NCBI GenBank assembly: GCA_946902875.1
Contig: OX336339.1
Location: 1,172,397-1,236,396, forward strand
Source of the DNA: Nematopogon swammerdamellus
Taxonomy: Eukaryota; Arthropoda; Insecta; Lepidoptera; Adelidae
Direction of reading: 5' to 3'
DNA length: 64,000 bases
Shown here: in pieces, positions 1-11,097 of the stretch
Layout: every line of letters starts with the position of its first letter
How positions within the stretch are numbered: the first letter of the stretch is position 1
Translations under genes and position numbers: made by a program
The notes under the pieces: model-generated
What the model was told of the DNA's origin: nothing
The model's database searches: none
What the model saw: the letters and a program-made list of their open reading frames with translations, nothing else

Positions 1-2147
1 GTCGTCGCCTGCGCTGCATTGAGGCTCTCAATACTCTGGGCCCACGTGGATCTGGGAACGGTGTCGCGGGTGCACGCCTGTCTACAGGTCGCACTCTGGC
101 AATGCGGAGACAGCTCGGTTATTCGAGTACCTGAGTGGAGCGGTAGACAAAGTCCAAGAGGGGTTCCCCACCGCGAATTTTGTTCTCCTTGGAGACTTCA
201 ATGCCAATCACGAGGCATGGCTAGGCTCCAGGAGGACTGACTTTGCGAGGAGAGCCACCTACGACTTCGCCCTGACGGATGACCCGTCTCAAATGGTAGA
301 CCAGCCCACCAGGCTGTCAGATATAGACGGTCATGAACCCTCTCTGCTGGATCTTATGCTGACAACGAACCCCACTGGATATAAGGTCGCAGTGAAAGCC
401 CCGCTGTGTTCTTCTGATCATTATTTAGTGGGGTACACGGTGCCATCTTCGCCTCCTCAGTCCCGTACTGGAGGAACGCGTCGAATTTGGCACTACGCGT
501 CAGCAGATTGGGATGGGATGCGAGAACACTTCGCATCCTACCCTTGGAGAGAGATTTGCTTCAGTTCGGATGATCCGTCGCAATGTGCAAATACCGTTGC
601 CGAGGTGGTTCTGGCGACAATGGAAATGTTTATTCCCAGCGCCTCTGTCCACCTCGGTGGTAAAAGCCAACCATGGTACAGCCGCGACTATGCTGATGCT
701 GTCGCAGCTAAATGCGGAGCTTATCGTGCATGGTCGCGCGCTCGTGCCGGACGTGATTCAAACGTATCCGAACCGAAGAAGGTATACAACCACGTCTCCA
801 GATCCTGGAAAAGGGTTATTGCCAGGGCCAAATTTGACCACATCGGCAGAATCGGTGATAGACTGAACCAGCACCCAACTGAGAGCCGTGAGTTCTGGTC
901 TCTCGCCAAATCTGTCGAGTCGAATTTCTGCTGCTCATCTCTTCCACCTCTTCAGTGTCCTGGAGGCTCAATTTCCCACTCCGCAAAGGAGAAAGCCGAC
1001 TTACTGGTATCTCTCTTTGCGGGGAACTCTAACCTGGACGATGGGGTTATGCCACTCCCCCATCCATACCTAGGTGTGAGAACTCTATGCCGGAAGTGCA
1101 GTTTCCACAACGAACTGTACGGGCGGAGCTTCTCTCCCTAGACGTCAAGAAAGCGAGTGGGCCGGATAGAATTCCGGCTTTGGTGTTAAAATAGTGTGCT
1201 CTCGAGCTGGCTCCAGTGCTGACGCGCCTATTCCGTCTCGCCTACTCCAATGGCCGTGTGCCGGCGGTCTCGAAATGTGCGTTTGTGCAAGCGGACCCCA
1301 AAAAGGTTTTTTTTTATTGACAGCGCGTCGTATGGCGCCGAGCCATCCATAAGGTGTCTAACGACGCCCATGGACATTCGGTCGTTTACGGGGGTTGCGA
1401 ATGCCATGCCGGCCTGACTGGTGCCCAATCACGGCCCTCTTGAAGGACCCGAGACTGTACTTGGGGGGAAATATATGGGCAGGGAGAGCGTTCCAGAGTT
1501 TATCGGTTCTGTAGAGGAAAGATCTGCAGAATCGATTGGTACGCATCCGCGGTGAGTCCAGCGTGTAGGGATGCAATCCCTGCCCAGTGCGCGTGGTGCG
1601 AAGGTGGAAGGGGGACGGGCAATCTGCGTTTGTGCAAGCGGTCCCCAAAAAGGGTGACCGCTCAAACCCGTCAAACTACCGACCTATAGCGATAACCTCC
1701 CTTCTCTGTAAGGTGATGGAGCGCATTATCAATGCGCAGCTCATGAAGTACCTAGAGACGAAAGAACTCATCAGCGACCGGCAATACGGCTTCCGGCCAA
1801 AACGACCTGCTGGTGATCTCCTAGCGTACGTCACTCACCTCTGGGGGGAATCGCTTGAAGGTCATGGTGAATCCTTGGCAATTGGCCTTGATATTGCCAA
1901 GGCATTTGACCGGGTTTGGCACAAGTCGCACTTGGGCAAATTGCCGGCTTACGGACTTTCTTCTGGCCTCTGTGACTGGGTCGCCGACTTCCCACATGGG
2001 CGTAGCATTCATTCAGCAACCGTGCACTACGGTTGCTCGTCGGACGCCATGTCAGTGAACGCCGGCGTACCCCAAGGATCTGTGTTGTCACCCACGCTGT
2101 TTCTTCTGCATATCAATGATATGCTGTCTCTGGGCAACATTCATTGA
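1..2147 (+). mobile_element. Decayed non-LTR retrotransposon (jockey/CR1-like), endonuclease plus reverse transcriptase
   Basis: An old LINE copy, cut by the left window edge and broken by stops and frameshifts. The apurinic-type endonuclease is visible from about 180 (GDFNANHEAW) to the SSDHYLV motif near 410. A linker follows to about 1140, with frame breaks. Reverse transcriptase resumes after a nested insertion at 1654-2147: KKGDRSNPSNYRPIA, then GLDIAKAFDRVWH (the first catalytic Asp region), then NAGVPQGSVLSPTLF. The reading frame is lost at 2147, just before the expected Y-x-D-D box; only a D-D-S-T-like remnant follows. The copy is therefore dead. The jockey/CR1 assignment rests on motif style only. 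Confidence 0.85.
1307..1624 (-). mobile_element. Nested 5'-truncated LINE 3' end with 29-bp target site duplication
   Basis: This is an insertion inside the reverse transcriptase of the flanking LINE. Read on the minus strand it encodes the C-terminus of a LINE polymerase ([20 protein letters not shown], then a basic tail). Its A-rich tail appears as a T run at 1307-1315. It is flanked by a direct repeat, 1278-1306 and 1625-1653 (29 bp, one mismatch), which is the target duplication. The same 3' end recurs at 18950-19280, 26390-26450, 26690-26930, 27868-27986, 36090-36180 and 60895-61065. Confidence 0.85.
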
Positions 2148-2309
2148 TGACAGTACGGCATAAATCACTAATGGTCAAAGCCGACAAAGTAAAAAAGTAA
2201 AAAAGAGATGTACAATTGAGAGAGAGCAATTGTTGATGAATGAGAGAGTAAGCAGTAAAAGGCTAAGCCTAATCTGCGTGTATGTACACAAATGAATGAA
2301 TGAAGTACG

Positions 2310-3205
2310 GCACCCCCAGAACCACCTCGGCAACGATATTACCGCATTTTGACGGATCGTCCGAACTGAAGCAGATCTCTTTCCAAGGGTAGGATGCGAA
2401 GTGTTCTCGCATCATCTTAATCTGCTGACACGTAGTGCCAAATTAGACGCGTTCCTCCAGTACGGGACTGAGGAGGCGAAGATGACACCGTGGACCCCAC
2501 TAAACAATGATCAGAAGATCCCGGCGGGGCTCTCACTGAGACTTTATATCCAGTGGGGTTTGTCGTCAGCGGAAGATCCAGCAGAGAGGGTCCATGACCG
2601 TCTATATCTGGCAGCCTGGTGGGCTGGTCCACCAGTTGAGACAGGCCATGCGTCAGGGCGAAGTCGTAGGCGGCTCTCCCCGCAAAGTCAGTTCTCCTGG
2701 AGCCTAGCCATGCCTCGTGATGGGCATTGAAGTCTCCAAGGAAACCCAAATCCGCGGTGGGGAACCGCTCTTGGACTTTGTCTACCGCTCCACTCAGGTA
2801 CTCGAATAACCGAGCTGTCTCCGCATTGCCAGAGTGCGACCTATTGCGACCCGCGACACCGTTCCCAGATCCACGTGGGGCCAGAGTATTGAGAGCTCGG
2901 AGTCCTCAATGCAGCGCAGGCGACGACAGGAAATATCAGCCCTGACAAACAGGCAGACTCCGGCTCGCCAGCGGAAGGCTTCATCCAGGGTGTAGCCGGG
3001 GTGGTGCAGGTAAGAAGTGTCGGCAGGGCGAGATATTTGCGTTTTCGTCGAGAAAGCAAGGCCGGCTTCATCCTCTTCACGTGGTGATTGACGGCATTAA
3101 GATTGGTGTGCAACCCCCGCACGTTGGTCAAGTCAACGCTAAATAGTTGTGTAGGGGTGTGCACAGCTGATTGAAAGTTGTCCTTTCTTTGTACTTCCAT
3201 GGTTG
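2310..3205 (-). mobile_element. Inverted second copy of the LINE endonuclease region
   Basis: On the minus strand this covers the endonuclease start (a LTNVRGLHTNLNAV-type opening near 3150) through GDFNAHHEAWLGSRR near 2740 to SSDHCLV near 2490. It is homologous to bases 1-540 of the window in the opposite orientation; the first 23 window bases recur, inverted, at about 2905-2931. It has several frame breaks. About 160 bp of spacer rich in short ATGAATGA-like repeats separates it from the plus-strand copy. This copy reaches further 5' than the first. Confidence 0.8.
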
Positions 3206-3733
3206 TAGTAAGAGGGGGGGGGGGGGGGGGAAGAGAGTGTGGTGATTCACGGGCAAAGCGTGGACCCTATATTATTCGCTTACTGCTCAGGTTAGTGGTG
3301 CGTCGACACGGAAGACGGAAGGGCCCCCGGTCCCCCCCCCCCCCCTTCCTCCGGAAGTGGCCGCCGGGACCCCTACTCCGTTCACCAACCGGCACGACGG
3401 ACCACTCCGGGATTATGCGCCGGTTGACCAGGGCAGCCTCTCGCGTTGGTTAGACGCGATTGGGCCCCTGTACCACCGGCGGGCGGCCAGCGGAATAACC
3501 GTCTCATCGAGTCTCCCTGTCAACCGTGTCGATGCATCACGTCGGAACAGCGAATCCGCGTCGGGATTACTGACCTACTCCTCACCACAGCCATCCCCAC
3601 CTGCTTTTGGGTCCCCGGGAGGTGCACCGGAACACAGTGAACTGTTATGGCGGTATAATAGTACTGAGCTCGCATCGGTCGGCGACGGACGCGCACACGA
3701 TGCACTCTAGACGCACCTGCGAAGTAAGCGAAA
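3206..3733 (+). other. GC-rich stretch with homopolymer G and C runs, probable LINE 5' region
   Basis: It holds a G run at about 3214-3230 and a C run near 3335-3348, with GC-rich DNA between and after. It directly precedes the ORF1-like reading frame at 3734 and is plausibly that element's 5' untranslated region. No gene is supported. Confidence 0.4.
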
Positions 3734-4132
3734 ATGGCGTGCGATAAATGCAATGTGGTTGTGAACGAAGTACTAGCCTTCATAAACCATAAAGCGGACG
3801 TCTTGGATGAAGTCAGCATCATCCGGATTTGTGAGTCCGCCTTCACTGAAGATGACGTTGAGACCGCGAGAGTTCTGCTTTGTGCGTGCATTCCGTCAAG
3901 AAGGCCGACTCGCAAGGGAGAAAATCGGAAGAAGAAGACTATCCAGGACATCATCACCATCTTAAAGCAGACAGACCCCGACGACGTGCCAAGGTTCGTG
4001 GCGTACGACCTCAATAAGTTGCCGCCTGTGTCCTTCGACCACGTCGACGTTACGGCCTTCCTGAAAGATTTGGTGATCATAAAAGCGGACATAGCTCAAC
4101 TGAAGGGAAACTGTGGAGCGACAGCGGCGTAG
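3734..4132 (+). pseudogene. LINE ORF1-like protein, first segment
   Basis: A 132-aa frame starting MACDKCNVVVNEVLAF and ending in a stop at 4130-4132. The style is that of retroelement ORF1 proteins annotated across arthropod genomes: an N-terminal acidic/helical module, a basic patch (SRRPTRKGENRKKK) and a conserved-looking VSFDHVDVTAFLKDLV segment. The next frame at 4313 continues a basic, proline-rich region, so the stop probably breaks one longer ORF1. No cellular function is inferred. Confidence 0.5.
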
Positions 4133-4312
4133 GGGCCAACATCTCTCGTCCCGGAATTTCAACAGCTGAAACAGGCAGTTGAGAAATTGTCATGTTCCGA
4201 GTCACTCCGGCCGATAACCCCGTCTCTGCAGCCTGATCGCATTCCGCAAGTGGGAACACCGAACGAAACGCTGAGTGTGCGCAACATCAATATGCGCAGG
4301 TGAGATGCTCAA

Positions 4313-4756
4313 GTGTCGTCACCCAGCGATTGCACATCGACGCCGGTATGCTACGTAAGCGCTGATGGTGCTGTTGATGCCTCGACTTCTACACTGCGCA
4401 CCCCTCCCGCTCCTCCGCCCACCCGCCCCGTTGCCGCTCGTCCGAAAAGGCGACGCGGATCTATGACGAATCATCATCGCATCAGTAAAACGGTGGAGAA
4501 AACAACAATGGTATCCCCGCGCTTAGAACCGCGTCCCGACTGTTGGCAGGAGGCTGCACGTGACAAAGACGGGTTCGTACTCGTCGAGAGCAGGAAGAAG
4601 AGAAGGAAGAGGTGCAATAAGCGCGGATCTGTGCCCCCTGAAGAGAGCTGTTTGAAGGCAGCTCCCCGCACGGCTCTCATCTACGTGTCTCGCCTGCGAA
4701 AGGACATGAAGATCGAGGACCTCATCCGCCACGTCCAGGATAAGGGTGAGCGGTGA
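4313..4756 (+). pseudogene. LINE ORF1-like protein, second segment
   Basis: A 147-aa frame, Ser/Thr/Pro-rich at its start, followed by a basic cluster (RPKRRRGS; SRKKRRKRCNKRG) and then TALIYVSRLRKDMKIEDLIR, which looks like the start of an RRM-like or ORF1 C-terminal fold. Past the stop at 4754-4756 the homology continues in another frame to about 4950 (FKLSAEKVKTFLRSEFWPSG). The coding region is therefore interrupted at least twice. Interpreted as a decayed retroelement ORF1. Confidence 0.5.
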
Positions 4757-4974
4757 GAGAGTGTCGAGGCTCTTCCTTCTCACTGGGCTGACACGAACTT
4801 TTGCGCTTTCAAGCTTTCTGCCGAGAAGGTGAAGACATTCCTTCGCAGTGAGTTTTGGCCCTCCGGGGTGGTGTTTCGGCGCTACAATCGCGACCTTCAT
4901 CGTGAGGTCGCGCGCCATATGCTGAGGCCGCGCCGGAGCTGTCTATAACTACCGTCCTGCACATTCAGGAGACG

Positions 4975-5045
4975 CAACCCGCGCCGCCGCCGACGACGCC
5001 CGCGCCGCTGCCGACGCCCGCGCCGCTGCCGACGCCCGTGTCGCG
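4975..5045 (+). repeat. Short GC-rich tandem repeat
   Basis: An 18-bp unit of the form CGCGCCGCTGCCGACGCC is repeated about three times after the ORF1-like region. If translated it gives an Ala/Pro/Asp repeat. It is low-complexity sequence. Confidence 0.7.
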
Positions 5046-5104
5046 GACGCAATCTGCGCCCACTCTACGCGCACCTGATTCACCGCGTCAGCAGACTAAT
5101 ATGA

Positions 5105-5630
5105 CGCATACGGGTCTCTATTGGGACTTCTCCTAACATCTCCTAACAAAAAAATTAAATCAAATAGCTGTAAAAACCAATCAAGGCTATAGACCCTTGC
5201 AAACAAGAAACGTAGGCACACACACCGCACACGTAGGTAGGTAGGTAGCTAGTTTTAGAGCGGCGGCGGCCTAGTGACCTTGTGACTTACTTACAACAAT
5301 AGCTGTTCTGCGTTTGAACATAGTACGGTCATTGACCTCGTACAATGCAAGCTACCTTCTGTTACACACAGTTCTAGTTACCTTGTGACTTACTTACAAC
5401 AAACAGCTGTTCTGCGTTTCTGACATACAACGGTCATTGACCCCGTACAATGCAAGCTACCTACTGTTACACACAGGTCTAGTGACCTTGTGACTTACTT
5501 ACAATAAACAGCGGTTCTGCGATTGAAAATTTCTCGAAAAGTTATGCTAAAATCATATAATTTTTTTTTGCGTAACTTGTTTACTTGAGATGAATAACGA
5601 AGCACCTTATATAATGTCTTTCAAAATTAG
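5105..5630 (-). mobile_element. MITE copy with internally expanded ~104-bp repeat
   Basis: It shares its right terminus (GAATAACGAAGCACCTTATA) and its interior with the element at 13629-14034. The interior unit starting CTAGTGACCTTGTGACTTAC is repeated about 2.5 times (5271, 5374, 5479), whereas the 13.6-kb copy has it once. The left terminus is not clear. Confidence 0.6.
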
Positions 5631-5639
5631 TTAATAGTA

Positions 5640-6060
5640 CGCTAAGAGAGGATTCTGTATCGGAAATAGATCACTTTTGAAGAACAAATAATTTTTGTTC
5701 GCACAAAAACTTTTTTTCTATCTAAAATGTAAAAAAAAATTTCTTAATCATTTCAGTTTCATGCCAGGAACAAAAAAGTCTTTCAACACATAGATCCCTT
5801 TCTTTCAGAAATTGTGAAAAACCACAATTTTAGTTTTATTAGTATGGAATAGAAAGAATTAGATTTTTTTTACCAACTTACACGTGTTATGTCATAATGA
5901 TAATTAAGACTTTTTTGTTACTGTTATGAAACTGAATCGATTAAGCTATAAAAATCAACCACCTATTTTTTTATTTTATTAAATACATAAAACAACAATA
6001 TTTTACATTAAAAAAGAAGCCCAAAGTCCAAAAAAATGTATATAGGTTTCCACCCCATTT
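5640..6060. other. AT-rich DNA without recognisable gene
   Basis: Long A and T runs with no extended reading frame. Nothing coding or structural is supported. Confidence 0.6.
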
Positions 6061-6074
6061 CGTACCCTGCTGCG

Positions 6075-6228
6075 AACCGGTTAATATTAGAGGTCCAAAC
6101 CGGTTCTGAACCGGTTTTTAGGCTTCAGGTTCGGGTTTTTTTGAACCGGTTCGCGACCAAACTGATTCGCTCGTTAAAAAGGTTCTTCGAACCGATTCGG
6201 AGAACCCGAACCCCATTTCGAACCGGTT
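6075..6228. promoter_or_regulatory. Cluster of five perfect AACCGGTT palindromes
   Basis: AACCGGTT occurs at 6075-6082, 6098-6105, 6109-6116, 6144-6151 and 6221-6228, with a near match (GAACCGATTC) near 6190. This octamer matches the known Grainyhead/CP2-family binding consensus in animals. Functional binding is an inference. The cluster could instead be a degenerate tandem repeat inside a transposon. Confidence 0.4.
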
Positions 6229-6239
6229 TTCAGTCCCTG

Positions 6240-7020
6240 GTTAGCACACACCGCACGCGAACTTCAGCGGCGCGCCAGGGACGGCGCGGCGCAGCATGGA
6301 CGCAGAGGAGGGGAAAATGCCGCGTCTCTCGCCTCCCGCGGCCGGGCGCTCCTCTGCGCACCGCGCCCGTCTTGGCCCGCTTGTTTTTTAAACTTGCCGA
6401 TGGATTTTTTGTTGGATTCTTTTGCAAATAATTTTCTTCAAAATTCTTAATCATAATTGTACAATAAAAACGGACGGAGGAATTTTGCTGAACAGAGTTT
6501 CGGTCGTCACCTTGAAAAAAAATGATGCAAATAAAAAAGTTGTTGGATTCTTATGCTTATTGATGTACATAATAATACTAAGGTATATTCAGATTAAAGA
6601 ACCGACTGAGCAATTTTGCCGAGAAAAATATAGTAAAAAAACACATTTTGTTTTTTATTCACTATTTCCATATACAAAAAATGTTGGATTTATTTACGTA
6701 CTTATTCATATAAATAATACCTACCCTATGGCGAAGTAACTTTGGACGGAGCAATTTGTCTATAGGAGTTATATTAAATTTTCACTTTTCTTTGAATATA
6801 CCCAACTTCCCGTAAAAAAAAATGTTGGATTATTTGTCAGTCGTACTTCCGAACATTACTCCAAGATATTATCAAAGTTTCATTGACTGAGGAATTAATG
6901 TATGGGTCCAACTCCTCGTTGACTACATTATTATGTGATATTACTAAAAAGAGTGAAATAAAAAAAACTGATTTAAAAAAACATTCAACTCAATCGACCT
7001 TAAACCCTAAAAAAGTATTA
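6240..7020. other. GC-rich patch followed by AT-rich repeat DNA
   Basis: 6250-6380 is GC-rich; from 6420 the DNA is AT-rich with four spaced copies of a short GTTGGATT motif (6542, 6683, 6823 and a variant near 6412). The open frames here are uninformative. No gene is supported. Confidence 0.4.
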
Positions 7021-7027
7021 AATAATA

Positions 7028-7128
7028 TTTTGATCTTGAGTAGAAGGCGGTACAAAAGCACAATTGAAAATTTATAGATGGACCCTTTTGTGCTTTTGTA
7101 CCGCCTTCTACTCAAGATCAATATTAAA
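7028..7128. repeat. Near-perfect inverted repeat (hairpin)
   Basis: The arms at about 7030-7061 and 7090-7121 are complementary over 32 bp (one contains GATCTTGAGTAGAAGGCGG) around a 28-nt loop. It is typical of a foldback or MITE remnant. Confidence 0.85.
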
Positions 7129-7499
7129 GTCGGTAATTTTTTTTTAACAGTTTTTTTTATTAACAAACTTTAAAATCTATGTCACTTTAGCTACATTTTG
7201 CTTCTATATTGCTATTATTCTATTAGCACTTAAATAAGTAGATGGGTACTCTATGTAAATCACAGAGCTATTATTTATACATTACCGTATAAGTGAACTC
7301 ACCTTCGTGTACTTGATATTGATCACCATTTTTATTCACGAACGAGTTCACGTACGATATAAACAAGAGGAGACAGACGACCGCCCTGCGCAACAGCTTG
7401 TTGTAGACTGGAATCAGAAATCGTGGCTGCAATAAATAAATATCCATTCCATCTGTCTGTTGGCCTGTCTGTCAGTCCGTGGTGGATATGTAAGTTAGT

Positions 7500-8406
7500 G
7501 ATGTTACGAGTCGAATACTTGGACCACTCGAATTACTCGAGTCGCGAATCGAGTACATCTCGACTCGCTACTCTATCGTGGTCGATGGAATGAACGAATG
7601 AATGCTCGCGAGTCGGGTAGGGAAACTCGAATATAAATGCTGTTCCAATTTTTCATTGCCACTGTAAATTTGACAGCTGTCAATAATGGCGAGTGTTTGA
7701 AACGTCAAATGTTAGTTTGAACATCTTAGTTTTGAAACAACACACGAAATGAATCGCTTAAGGCGCAAATAAGACTCAAAAGGTTAATTTTAAACGAAAT
7801 TGTTGAGCGATTGGTAAAGATAAAAAAATGTTAAAAATTATATGTTATGTATTGGTCTTTAATTAATAAACATAGCTAATAAAAATATATTTTACTACTT
7901 TGGAAGGTGTTACATAAATTTAAAAAATAACTAAAAGTACGAAAATTGTACTTTCAACTTAAATTCTCTTGAGAAGCATAAATTGTTTAAATACAAGACC
8001 CTCATAGAAATATAGATAATATTTTTCCGTATAATCGTAGCTAAAAAAATTTATTTTCATCTTTCCAACGCGTGAAATTTAATATATAGGTAGTGTGATT
8101 TCCGCGCAAACGTTCATCGTCGGCGCTACGTATTAGCCACCGCACGAGTAGAATGAATCTCGCACCTATTTACATCTGCATATGGTTCGTGTTTCAATCA
8201 TCAGTGCTCGGGTAGCACGGTTGGAGTCTTGTTTCCGCCTTAACCACTGCTCGACACGTTAAAATTTGTTCAGTTGTTCTACAGAAATAACAATTCTGTA
8301 ACATCAGTGTAGGTATCGACGGCAAGATTATGGTTAATTTAATCGTCTTACTCGAGTGGAGCGGCGGCTTGACTCGAGTAGGATAATTCGAGTCGTAACA
8401 ACACTA
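7500..8406. mobile_element. TIR element with hAT-like ends
   Basis: The left end TAGTGATGTTACGAGTCGAA and the inverted right end (TAGTGTTGTTACGACTCGAA) agree at 18 of 20 positions. Both subterminal regions are crowded with ACTCGAGT-type motifs. There is no transposase frame in the roughly 0.9 kb between them, so it is non-autonomous. The TAGTG start resembles hAT ends, but I could not find a clean 8-bp target duplication. Confidence 0.6.
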
Positions 8407-9227
8407 GCATGTTGTTTATGTGTAAAATGAAGATAAATAAGATAAATGCTCGTTTAACCTTGGCCTTGAGCCAACCCAGCTGAATATACATAAGACTGAC
8501 ACACACATGTAAGAGCAAAAAAAGCGTAAACCGGTATCAAATGGACCCTTTTCTATGGCCCTTCCATTTATTATTATTTAATGCAACTGTATGTACATAC
8601 ATACGTATACAACCCTGCGAAGTTTCTTACCGGTTCCACAGATTACTTAATAGTTACTTTGTAACCGATCAATCACTTCATAGAAAATGTTCCTACTTTC
8701 GGGCTTTAATAGCCTACTGTTTCACGTCGCCAATCGCTGAGTGCAAAAATGTACCTTAACGATCGAGCGTAAAGTGGTTATTGCTTTGCAGATGCGCGCA
8801 GATGCTTGGGCGAGCGTCTATGTATACTTCGCGCGGCTGACGAATTCCTACTGAAATAGACCGCCGTCGGGCGGTAGGTAGTTAGCGCGCGCAAGTACAT
8901 AGAGTGCGTGAGGCCTGCCGGTTCTTCTTCGTGGGTCGAGTGCACTTTTATTTACTGCCATATGAATGATCAATAAACAATAAACAATAAACATAATGGA
9001 GATATCATATCAGATTCTTTGTAAATTTTTACCCGACGACTGCGTCTGTCTGTACGTATGGCGGGCAGATATGCTCGCAGAAATGGCGTGGCGTGTCGTG
9101 TTGTTAAATGTTTGCAATGTTTATGGTTACGTACCTACCTAAAAATAGAAAAACAAAACGAACCCTATAGGATAACTTTCGAGTCTGTGTCTTTCACAGC
9201 TTATTTTCCACGAATCTACTGGACTAA
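8407..9227. other. Intergenic DNA without recognised gene
   Basis: Contains a short (AATAAAC)n run at 8971-8992 and uncharacterised unique or old-repeat sequence. The 72-aa and 97-aa frames here lack any recognisable motif. Confidence 0.4.
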
Positions 9228-9482
9228 ACTGGTTTTATGCTTCCTTCCTTCCTTTACCTTTAATAAAATCCGACGTCTGCTTTCTGTCTGTCTGTATGTA
9301 TGTATGTCTGTCTGTCCGCTTATAACTCGAGAACCACAGAACCGATTTTAATAAAAAAAAAAAATCAACGGATAGCTTGATTCTTCCCATCAACTATAGG
9401 CTACTTACTATCACGCTAAATGGCTTATGAGGTTAGCAGACAAGTCAAATATGAGAGCGGGCGGAGCCGCGGGCACAGCTAG
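9228..9482 (+). mobile_element. Helitron-like non-autonomous element, family 1
   Basis: A block starting near CTTCCTTCCTTTACC, with a CTGT microsatellite, and ending GCGGGCACAGCTAG. Related copies are at 39469-39690 and 42413-42632. The GC-rich subterminal hairpin followed by CTAG resembles Helitron 3' ends. The class is inferred. Confidence 0.55.
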
Positions 9483-9894
9483 AATGTTATAAAATGTAGG
9501 CAGGCGGAAAATGCCATAGGCATTAAGGGCTACCTTCTGTACGGTTTATATGTGTAATAAACGTTTTTTTTATCTGATTTGACTAAAAAAGTTGAAATTT
9601 GTTAAGAGTTTAATGACCCAATGGCGGACGTAGGTATAGAAGTTAGTATAACAAGATGACCAACTTCACCATTCGCGCTACCCCTTAAATAGAACTTCTG
9701 GGATCTTCTGATGTTATTTTTAACCCCCGACGACGACGCAAAAGGAGAGGTGACGCCTCAGTCTGTGGCATCGTAGCTCCCAAACGGATGGACCGACTTG
9801 GATTCGGTTCTTTTATTAGAAAGCTTGTTTAACCGGGACTATTCTTAGCTATGTTAGTAATCAAGTAAATAAGAAGTAATAAACAAATTACGTC

Positions 9895-10150
9895 TCACGG
9901 ATGGACCGATTTGGATGCGGTTTTTTTAAAAAGCTTGAAATAAAAGTTCAGTTATAAATTTAAAAAACTTCCGACCCTTAAAAAGTGAAAAATCATCGAA
10001 TAGATATCAATGTGAAAAATAATTTCCGTTTACTTACTTAAAGGAGTCGGAGGACCGCTAAGTAAATACAATATAAAAACTCAGACCTGCGCGGTTATTT
10101 ACTTTGCGGTTCCCCGACTCCTTTAAGTAAACGAAAATTATTTTTCACTC
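9895..10150. repeat. Dispersed repeat containing a long imperfect hairpin, copy 1
   Basis: An inverted repeat of about 40 bp per arm (10011-10050 and 10110-10148; core GGAGTCGGAGGACCGC against its complement) lies downstream of a block containing GGACCGATTTGGATGCGG. The same order of blocks recurs at about 46900-47110. Confidence 0.7.
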
Positions 10151-10307
10151 TTTAAGGGTCAGAGCATTTTTTAAATTTGTAATTTAAGTTCTGGAACTTA
10201 TTCCACAGGAGAGTTTTTGCGCGCGGCGAAAAGGGCTGGGATATAACGGAGGTACGGATATTTAATATGGTGGGAGCCAAAGGGTTAATCATTTTATTTT
10301 TGTTTGA

Positions 10308-10475
10308 TAAAGGTGGACGTTAACCGTCCACAAAATCTCGATGAAACGATTTTCAACAAAAAGTACTATAAAATGACTGAATCTGGGAAAACGTTTCAGA
10401 GCTTTTCGTCTTCAAATATGAACCTCTTTCGAACCCTGAAGTTACGAAACCCTATCCTGAAACACCCTGTATATA
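10308..10475 (+). repeat. Dispersed repeat ending in CCTGAAACACCCTGTATA
   Basis: About 165 bp, homologous to 26495-26632 (plus) and 29890-30050 (minus), with a further tail fragment at 30345-30375. It has no coding capacity. Class unknown. Confidence 0.7.
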
Positions 10476-10659
10476 TGTATATGCAATGTCATACATGGTC
10501 ATACCTACGACCAAGAGATAAGTCGGGGGTCCGAGTGAATTTATGCATTCGCTTATCGCGACAATACCTAGGTATGTCTGGTTCGTATTAATTGAATGTT
10601 TCGCCGTGACCTTGAGCTGATAAAACGACGCTATTATTACGTGTAACGAGATTTATGTA

Positions 10660-11095
10660 ATTTTCAGCTTTATATCCAGTTAGCAACAGATATGGAATTA
10701 CTTTTGTTACTCTACAATAGCATTCTGGCTCACATTCTGGCGTATGTTTAAGTAACAAATTATCTCTAGCAACATAATGTTATAGGTCGTTCGTTCTATC
10801 TAACCTGAGGCGTACAAATACATTCACGCATGACGGTGAGCATAAAGTTCTGCGAGTGTAGTAGTGCTCAGGCCATGTATGTATAGGTGCATGTCAAGCA
10901 TTTGTATTAGAGAAATGCATTTGTGTGCGTACGTATGTTCGCCTCAGGTTAGGCCGTCCATGCTATAACTGTTTGATCGAGGGGTTTTCAGCTTTATTCC
11001 AGTTAGCAACAGATATGTATTTTTTGTTACTCTACGATAGCATTCTGGCTCACATTCTGGCGTATGTTTAAGTAACAAATTATGTCTAGCAACCC
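10660..11095 (+). mobile_element. Repeat pair split by a hairpin-ended element
   Basis: The segment beginning CAGCTTTATATCCAGTTAGC (about 10668) is repeated at about 10990. Between them, 10793-10985 carries subterminal inverted repeats (TAACCTGAGGCG and CGCCTCAGGTTA). A second copy of that inner element is at 31825-31990 with the same outer flanks (GGTCGTTCGTT and GGCCGTCCATG), so the element extends beyond the hairpin. Confidence 0.6.
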
Positions 11096-11097
11096 TA

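Noticed and set aside
7500..8406. E-box/ACTCGAGT cluster as an enhancer
   Set aside because: The motifs are concentrated in the subterminal repeats of a TIR element, which explains them better.
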